Below are positions 49,807 to 57,448 of a stretch of 57,448 bases of DNA, piece by piece. The stretch's first letter is position 1, and each line of letters opens with the position of its first letter. The position numbers and the translations under genes were made by a program. The DNA comes from Verrucomicrobiota bacterium. GTDB lineage: Bacteria; Verrucomicrobiota; Verrucomicrobiia; Chthoniobacterales; SZAS-18. Below the pieces are notes generated by a model. The model was given only the letters and a program-made list of their open reading frames with translations, did no database searches and had not been told where the DNA came from. The DNA lies in contig JAFEGM010000006.1 of NCBI GenBank assembly GCA_018240025.1, forward strand, positions 224,489-281,936. The letters run 5' to 3'.

Positions 49807-51633
49807 TCAGCCAAAACGCACCTCGACCGCTGTCAGGTGCGCGCGGAGGTCGCCAAGGTGCTTGGCCGCTCGTTCCAACTCGCCTTCGCGAGCCGCGTCC
49901 TCGGCGGCGCTGGCGAGTTCGCTGGCGGTCGCAAAGCCATACATTGCGAACGTCCCCTGCAGTCGATGGGCGAGCGAACGGAGCCGGCCCGCGTCGCCCG
50001 CGGCGGCCTGTTCCTCGGCCTCGCGCAGCAGCGTCTGCTGGGAGGCAAGAAACTCGGGCACGAGGTCGCGGATTTCGGGATCCAGCTGCACCACCGCGGC
50101 GGCCGGGGCCAGGGCGCGACGAAGCTCCTCCAGCAAGCCGCGCTTGGAGACCGGTTTGCTGAGCATGCGGTCGAAGCCGGCTTCCAGACAGCGCGCGTGG
50201 GCGGCCTCATCCTGATGGCCGGTCAGGCCGATCAGCGCCGGCGGACGGGCCTGCGGCTGTCGGCTCTGCCAGGCCCGGAAGGCGCGGACGAGTTCCATTC
50301 CGCTCAGCTCCGGCATTTCCAGATCCAGGAAGGCGGCCGCCACCGGCTCCTGCTGCAGGATGCGGAGCGCCTCGCGGCCGTTGGCGGCGAAGCGGAGATC
50401 GAGCGGCGGGGACGGCAGCACCCGCCGGAGAAAGGCCCGATTGGCGTCGTCGTCGTCCGCCACCAGCACGAGCGCGGATGGCAGGGCTTCGGAGCTTCCC
50501 TCGTCTTCGGACTGATCGCGCTGCGCTCGAAACACGGCCGTGGCGGATGCGTCTGGAGAAGGGAGGGTGACGATCACGGACGTGTAGCCGGGTTCCGAGG
50601 TGTCGAGGCGAATGCCACCCCGCTGGGTCTCGGCCATGAGCCTGGCCGAGTAAGTGCCGAGCCCGGTTCCGCCTGGCTTCCCGGCGGTGACGAACTTCTC
50701 GAAGAACGTCTCGCGAATGCCCACCGGCACCTCGCCTGGATTGCGCACGCAGACCGTCGCCTGCCGTCCATCCGTGTCGAAAGTGAGCGTGATCGTCCCG
50801 CCTTCCGGCGCCGCCTCGACGGCATTGCGCAGCAGATTGTGAAACAGGCTGTGGGTCAGCAGTCGCTCGCCGCTGGCCAGCACGTCCTCGCCGCCGTGTC
50901 CGAATTCCAGCCGAATGCGGACCTCCTTCTGCCGGGCCGCGAGGGCGTGTTCGGCCGCCACCTGTCGGGCGGTCGCGGCCAGATCGAAGACAGCAGGTTG
51001 CAGGGCGTAGCAGCCGCGCTCCATCTTCAGCAAATCGAACGAGCCGTGCACCATGCTGAGCATGGAATAGCCCGCGCTGGCCACCAGCCGCGCATGGCCT
51101 GCACACGGGTGATCGGGGTGGAGCTCTTCGGCGATCAGCTCGGAAAAGCCGATGACCCCCGAGATGCTCACCCGCAGGTCGTGCCGCAGCATGCGGTCGA
51201 CATCGGCCTGGAGCGCGGCCGCCGCGCGCAGTTCTGCATTCTGCGCCGCCAGCTGGCGCTGGGCCTCCCGCAGGGCGAGGTGGGTGCGCACGCGGGCCAG
51301 GACTTCTTCGGTGCGGAAGGGCTTGGTGATGTAGTCGAGCCCGCCGACTTCGAAGCCGCGCACCTTGCTCTCGGTCGCGTCCAACGCGCTGATGAAGAGC
51401 ACCGGAACGTCGCGTGTCTGCGGGTCTGCGCGCAGGCGTTCGCAGGTTTCGTAGCCATCCAGGCCCGGCATCATGATGTCGAGCAGGACCAGATCCGGCG
51501 GCTCGGCCGCGGCGCTCGCCAGCGCCTGCTGGCCTTGCAGGACCGGTCGCACGCGGTGTCCGTCGCGCGTGAGAATGTCTCGGAGGACGGTCAGATTCTC
51601 CGGGGTGTCGTCGACGATGAGAATGGACGCCAT
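49807..51633 (-). CDS. Hybrid signalling protein: receiver, kinase, receiver and Hpt
   Basis: A 608-residue soluble two-component protein. An N-terminal receiver (1-120) has the phosphorylation site D52 in LVLLDIMMPGLDG. A coiled linker leads to a degenerate H-box, MLRHDLRVSISGVIGFSELI (H151). An HATPase domain follows (HNLLRNAVEAAPEGG, GTGLGTYSARLMAETQRGG, about 265-375), then a second receiver (VLVADDDDANRAFL...AAFLDLEMPELSGMEL) and a C-terminal Hpt domain with LAHRLQGTFAMYG. All parts of a phosphorelay are present. A TAGGCT hexamer (51640-51645) lies six bases before the ATG. It is downstream of another hybrid kinase on the same strand. Confidence 0.92.
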   Translation of the reverse strand: MASILIVDDTPENLTVLRDILTRDGHRVRPVLQGQQALASAAAEPPDLVLLDIMMPGLDGYETCERLRADPQTRDVPVLFISALDATESKVRGFEVGGLDYITKPFRTEEVLARVRTHLALREAQRQLAAQNAELRAAAALQADVDRMLRHDLRVSISGVIGFSELIAEELHPDHPCAGHARLVASAGYSMLSMVHGSFDLLKMERGCYALQPAVFDLAATARQVAAEHALAARQKEVRIRLEFGHGGEDVLASGERLLTHSLFHNLLRNAVEAAPEGGTITLTFDTDGRQATVCVRNPGEVPVGIRETFFEKFVTAGKPGGTGLGTYSARLMAETQRGGIRLDTSEPGYTSVIVTLPSPDASATAVFRAQRDQSEDEGSSEALPSALVLVADDDDANRAFLRRVLPSPPLDLRFAANGREALRILQQEPVAAAFLDLEMPELSGMELVRAFRAWQSRQPQARPPALIGLTGHQDEAAHARCLEAGFDRMLSKPVSKRGLLEELRRALAPAAAVVQLDPEIRDLVPEFLASQQTLLREAEEQAAAGDAGRLRSLAHRLQGTFAMYGFATASELASAAEDAAREGELERAAKHLGDLRAHLTAVEVRFG

Positions 51634-51685
51634 GGCGCCAGCCTAGGCTCGATCCCGCCGAGGGCGAGCCGGATACGCGGGCCGC

Positions 51686-53713
<2,028 letters not shown>

Positions 53714-53847
53714 GGTCTTGGGGAGGTCACCCGTGATAGGCCAGAACGTCCCCGCTGGCAGGCGGCAAATCGCTTTGCTTCATCCTTTCCTTTTCTTGCC
53801 CCCGGGGTGTTCTATCGATTGTTTTCCGACCTTCGCACTTCCGACCG

Positions 53848-56800
53848 ATGCCTGAGCCGACTCCCCGCAAATCGACCAACCGACTGGCTGTACCCGCGGT
53901 GGACGGCCTGGCCGAGGATCCCTTCGATCGTCTCACGCGCATGGCCAGTCGCCTGCTGGCCGCCCCAATCGCCGCGGTGAGCTTTACGGGGAAGATCGCG
54001 ATGCGTCTGCGCTCACAGATCGGCCTGGGGGGACGCGATCTGCCGGAGACCTTGCTGCGCGCCACCCTCATGGGGGGCGAGCCGTTGCTCATTTCCGATG
54101 CCAAGGCGGATCCGCGCTTTGCCACGGATCCGGCGTTGGGCGGCAGTACTCCGTTGCGGGCGTACGGCGGAGTGCCGCTGCGGCGTCCCGACGGCGCCGT
54201 GACCGGGGTCTTCTGCGTGCTCGACCGCTCCCCGCGGCCGTTCACGCCGGACCAGGTGAAAACGCTCAAGTACCTCGCCGCCATCGCGGAGGACGAGATC
54301 GCCAAGGGGGCCGGGGACGCCGAGTCCGCAGCAGCGCCTGCCGCCACGCCGGCGATCGATCCGAACGGCATGCCCTCGGCGCGGCCGGGCGAATCCGTGG
54401 AGGTGGCCGAGATGAGGCGCCTGTTCTCATCGCTCGACACCCCGGTCTTCATTCACCACTCCCTCGACGATGGCCTCGGTTCGGCCATCAACGGCGTGAA
54501 CGACGCCGCCTGCGACCTGCTGGGTTACACGCGCGGCAGCCTGCTGAAGAGTTCGATCACGGAGCTGTTCTTCCACAGCCACCCTGGTTGGTTGGAGGAG
54601 ATCGACCGTATGCTGGCCATGCCTTGCGACGTGGTCTTCAAGATCCTGCTGCGTTCCGCGGTTGGAGCGCCCATCCCGGTCGAGGTGAATACGCGCCTGG
54701 TGCAGAACGCCGGCCCCATCCGCGCCTACACCGTCATCACCCGCCTGGCGGAGGAACGAGGCAGCGCCCAGCCCGGTGACGGCCCGCCGATCGCCGAGAC
54801 CGCCCAGGGACTGCTCTGCCGCTTCCAGCCCGACGGCACGCTCACGTTCGTGAATGATGCCTATTGCGAATACTACGGCGAGGAACGCCGGGCACTCGAG
54901 GGATTCATCTTCCGCCCGCCCACGGTCGACGCGGATCGCGCGATCTCGCAGGACACCATCGATTCCATCCGACCGGAGCATCCCACCGCCACCTGCGAGT
55001 TCCGCGTGTTCGGCCGCGACGGCCGGGCCGGCTGGCAACGCTGGACCTACACCGGCCTCTTCGACGACACCGGCCGCATCATCGAGTACCAGGCGCTGGG
55101 CAATGGCTTCCACCGCGAGATGGCGACCGTGCTTCCCGTGCCGCCGCTCCCGCTGCCCGAGCCTCCGCCGCCAGCGGTGGAGGCCGAGGCTGAGGAGCCG
55201 GCCGAGAGCGCAGCCCCGGCGACCGGCTCCGCACGGTCCCACGAACCCGAGCCCGCAGCCGCGGCCGAGGAGACGGTGGTCCCGGCGGCTGCTTTGCCCA
55301 CGGCCTCGGAATCGAGCGAGTCCGCCAGCGACACGGTCGCCGACGGCGAAGAGGACACGCACGTGAGCGCGACTGCGCTGATCGCCACGGCCGCCACCGA
55401 AGTCAGCACTCCCACGCCCCTGCACGAGCCTGCGCCGGCGGCGGCGCCGACCGTGCTCGAGCCGGAGCCGCCTGCGCCCCCGGCCAGTTCTGTTCCTCCT
55501 TCGCCCCGCGTCGACGAAGCGGAGACCGCGCCGGCGTCGTTTGCCTCCGAGCCCTTTCCGACCGCCGAGATCAAACCTGCCTCGGTCGAGCCCGCCGACG
55601 GCGAGACGAAGGAGGTCGTGGTCGCAGCCGAGCCGACGGCGACTCCCCCCGAGCCTGCTGCAAGGTCGGTCGAGCCGACGACTGCTGCGGTCGCGCCGGA
55701 GCCAGCGGAGGTTGCGCCCGCCCCGGCGGCGGTCGAGCCCGCCCCAGTACTGGTCGCATTCGAGCCAAAAGTGATCGAGCCGGAGCCAGCGGCGGTTCCG
55801 TCCGAGCAGCCAGCGGCGGTCGCACCCGAGCCAGCGGCGGTCGCACCCGAGCCAGGGGCGGTCGCACCCGAGGTCGCGTCCGCAGAGCCTGAGCCGGTGC
55901 CGGTCGCGTCCGCCGAGCTGCCGGAAGCCTCGCCGGAGGTTTCTCCGACGTCTGTGGTTGTTCCATCACTCGCGGCGGACGTCACGGCGCCGGAGGTCAC
56001 CTCGCCTGCGGAGATTGTGGCCGCACCAGCGTCGCCTGCCGGGTTGACTGCGGTTGCCCCCATCACCGCCCCGGCGACCACGGCGGAACCGGTTGCCCCA
56101 CCACCCACCTCGGCGCCCGCTCCACGCGGGCAACCGCTGCAGGACGATACCATTCCCGCGGCCATTCTCGACGCCATCGATGACGGAGTCTTCGTGGCCT
56201 CGGTCGCCGAACAGCGTTTGGTCTACCTGAATCACGGCGCCCAGAAGCTGACCGGCCGCCATGCCTCCGCCTTCCTGGCGGCGCCCGACCTTTGGAAAGA
56301 GGTCTTTCACGAGGACGACGAGCCACAGCTGCGGCGGGCGCTGAAGATGTTGCTGGAGCAGAATCGCGCCGAGGCCACGGCGCGGGTGGTGCGGCCCAAT
56401 GGCGAGATCGTCTGGGTGCAGCTGCGCACCCGCCTCGTGCACGACGAGGAAAGCCAGGTCCCGCGGATCGAGGGCGTCGTGCGCGACGTGACCGAACGAC
56501 GCCGCGCGGAGGACGCGCTGCGCGCGAGCGAGGCGAAGTTCCGCGACATGGCGCTCAACACGCCGGGCGTGGTCTTCCAATGGCACGAGCGCGAGGGCGG
56601 TCATTCCGGCTTCACCTACATGAGCCCGCGACTGCAGGAGCTGTTCGCCATCCCGGCCGAGGAGGCGCACACGCTGGTCGACCGCATCCACAGCAGCGAC
56701 CGCGAGCAGTGGCGCCAGGCGCTCGCCGCGGTGCGCACCAATCCCGGACCGTGGTCGTTCGAGGGCCGCCTCGTCTGTCCGGACGGGCGTGTCCGCTGGT

Positions 56801-57132
56801 TGCAGTGCGCGGCCAAACCGGTCCGTTATTCGCCGGGCGACCTGCTCTTCAACGGGGTGATGCTCGACATCACCGAGCGCCGCCGCACCGAGGGCGAGCT
56901 GCGGGCCAGCGAGGAGCGCTTCCGTCTGGTCCTGCAGGCCAGTCACGACGGCATCTGGGACTGGGACCTCACTTCTCGGCGCGTCTATTACTCGGATCGC
57001 TGGAAGGAAATGCTCGGCTTCAGATCGGGAGAACTGACCGCCAGCCGTGAGGAATTCTGGTCCCGCCTGCATCCTGACGACAGGGACCGCGCGCTCGCGG
57101 CGATGCGGGCGTACGTCGAAAAGCTGCAGTAA
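53848..57132 (+). CDS. GAF/PAS sensor with long Ala/Pro/Glu linker, lacking an output domain
   Basis: A 1094-residue protein. A GAF domain (about 15-150, DRLTRMASRLLAAPIAAVSFTG...LRAYGGVPLRRPDGAVTGVFCVLDRSPRPF) is followed by two PAS domains (about 185-310 and 313-430). A very long low-complexity linker (about 430-765) contains repeats such as AAVAPEP. Three more PAS units follow (from about 770, from about 890, and from about 1015). The last one stops at HPDDRDRALAAMRAYVEKLQ, in the middle of the PAS fold, and no kinase, GGDEF or other output domain is present. The next gene starts 11 bases later. This may be a true sensor subunit, or a truncated kinase. It is divergent from the two hybrid kinases. 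Confidence 0.82.
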   Translation: MPEPTPRKSTNRLAVPAVDGLAEDPFDRLTRMASRLLAAPIAAVSFTGKIAMRLRSQIGLGGRDLPETLLRATLMGGEPLLISDAKADPRFATDPALGGSTPLRAYGGVPLRRPDGAVTGVFCVLDRSPRPFTPDQVKTLKYLAAIAEDEIAKGAGDAESAAAPAATPAIDPNGMPSARPGESVEVAEMRRLFSSLDTPVFIHHSLDDGLGSAINGVNDAACDLLGYTRGSLLKSSITELFFHSHPGWLEEIDRMLAMPCDVVFKILLRSAVGAPIPVEVNTRLVQNAGPIRAYTVITRLAEERGSAQPGDGPPIAETAQGLLCRFQPDGTLTFVNDAYCEYYGEERRALEGFIFRPPTVDADRAISQDTIDSIRPEHPTATCEFRVFGRDGRAGWQRWTYTGLFDDTGRIIEYQALGNGFHREMATVLPVPPLPLPEPPPPAVEAEAEEPAESAAPATGSARSHEPEPAAAAEETVVPAAALPTASESSESASDTVADGEEDTHVSATALIATAATEVSTPTPLHEPAPAAAPTVLEPEPPAPPASSVPPSPRVDEAETAPASFASEPFPTAEIKPASVEPADGETKEVVVAAEPTATPPEPAARSVEPTTAAVAPEPAEVAPAPAAVEPAPVLVAFEPKVIEPEPAAVPSEQPAAVAPEPAAVAPEPGAVAPEVASAEPEPVPVASAELPEASPEVSPTSVVVPSLAADVTAPEVTSPAEIVAAPASPAGLTAVAPITAPATTAEPVAPPPTSAPAPRGQPLQDDTIPAAILDAIDDGVFVASVAEQRLVYLNHGAQKLTGRHASAFLAAPDLWKEVFHEDDEPQLRRALKMLLEQNRAEATARVVRPNGEIVWVQLRTRLVHDEESQVPRIEGVVRDVTERRRAEDALRASEAKFRDMALNTPGVVFQWHEREGGHSGFTYMSPRLQELFAIPAEEAHTLVDRIHSSDREQWRQALAAVRTNPGPWSFEGRLVCPDGRVRWLQCAAKPVRYSPGDLLFNGVMLDITERRRTEGELRASEERFRLVLQASHDGIWDWDLTSRRVYYSDRWKEMLGFRSGELTASREEFWSRLHPDDRDRALAAMRAYVEKLQ

Positions 57133-57143
57133 CGTGGCGCCCC

Positions 57144-57448
57144 ATGTCTTCGCACGCCGAAGTCGACGAACATCTCGTGGGCGTGCTCCACACGCCCGAC
57201 CCGATCCTCGATGCTGCGCTCGCGCGCAGCGACGCCGCCGGCCTGCCGCCCATCGCGGTCGCGCCCAACCAAGGCAAGCTGCTGTTCTTGATGGCCCAGA
57301 TGGTGGCGGCGAGGCGCATCCTCGAGATCGGGACGCTCGCGGGATACAGCACGATTTGGCTCGCGCGGGCGTTGCCCGAAGGTGGGCGACTCGTCACCCT
57401 CGAGATCGACCCGAAACACGCGGCCGTCGCGCGCGAGAACCTCGCCGC
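57144..57448 (+). CDS. O-methyltransferase (class I SAM, partial)
   Basis: The first 101 residues of a CCoAOMT/COMT-like O-methyltransferase (Methyltransf_3 family). Visible are HTPDPILDAALARSDAAGLPPIAVAPNQGKLLFLMAQMVAARRILEIGTLAGYSTIWLARALPEGGRLVTLEIDPKHAAVARENLA, with SAM motif I LEIGTLAGYSTIWLA and the acidic strand end TLEIDPKHA. It starts 11 bases after the PAS sensor stop and runs out of the window. The substrate is unknown; family members methylate catechols and similar phenols. Confidence 0.9.
   Translation, partial: MSSHAEVDEHLVGVLHTPDPILDAALARSDAAGLPPIAVAPNQGKLLFLMAQMVAARRILEIGTLAGYSTIWLARALPEGGRLVTLEIDPKHAAVARENLA

Overview
The window is GC-rich and tightly packed on both strands, with no insertion sequence, phage gene or CRISPR array. 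It reads as a chromosomal segment of a Gram-negative bacterium, most likely a Verrucomicrobium of the Opitutus type. The evidence is a PEP-CTERM protein, a type IV pilus/type II secretion PilC and a lone pseudopilin, a TRIC/UPF0126 channel, many TPR and hybrid-kinase proteins, pyrimidine-rich start regions with few Shine-Dalgarno sequences, and a porin plus multiheme cytochrome cluster. The lineage is an inference from gene content. No stretch over 300 bases lacks a gene.

Layout. 1-6997: rimO (cut by the window edge), a DUF3291 protein, an FtsX-type permease and a GNAT enzyme in one run, an exported MsrB, a CoA-binding protein and a methyltransferase. 6998-12189 (minus): a four-gene run of TPR membrane protein, receptor Ser/Thr kinase, an unknown protein and a PD-(D/E)XK nuclease-like protein. 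12301-16415 (plus): MFS transporter, coiled-coil protein, small lipoprotein and ABC-F ATPase. 16428-25983: envelope and metabolic genes (PEP-CTERM protein, lipoprotein, DUF4198, amidohydrolase, LysE, orphan ExbD, histidine phosphatase, TRIC channel, hutF-ridA). 26036-32804: Rrf2 regulator, YkgJ, folD, a secreted clan-CD-like protein, bioB, pseudopilin, gluQ, ptsN, tRNA-Thr and an HMA protein. 32865-39714: tRNA-Tyr, a YhaM-like HD protein, a GNAT, an SRPBCC protein, a TPR protein, proBA and two DMT-family proteins.

39870-47835 is the most striking part. It holds an outer-membrane barrel, a 1507-residue protein with ten CxxCH heme motifs fused to an LVIVD-type beta-propeller, a one-cluster ferredoxin, and a zinc-ribbon/OmpA-like membrane protein. 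Together they look like a porin-cytochrome conduit that carries electrons across the outer membrane. 47900-57448: tRNA-Leu, DUF1272, PilC, two hybrid sensor proteins, a large GAF/PAS sensor that stops inside its last PAS domain, and the start of an O-methyltransferase.

Two non-coding patterns stand out. First, three copies of a dispersed element (a 34-bp box, a spacer, then 7-bp tandem repeats) sit in convergent intergenic gaps at 5728-5867, 26509-26633 and 48019-48171. Second, many genes have a sigma70-like -10 hexamer only 5-10 bases before the start codon and no Shine-Dalgarno sequence, which suggests leaderless or near-leaderless mRNAs.
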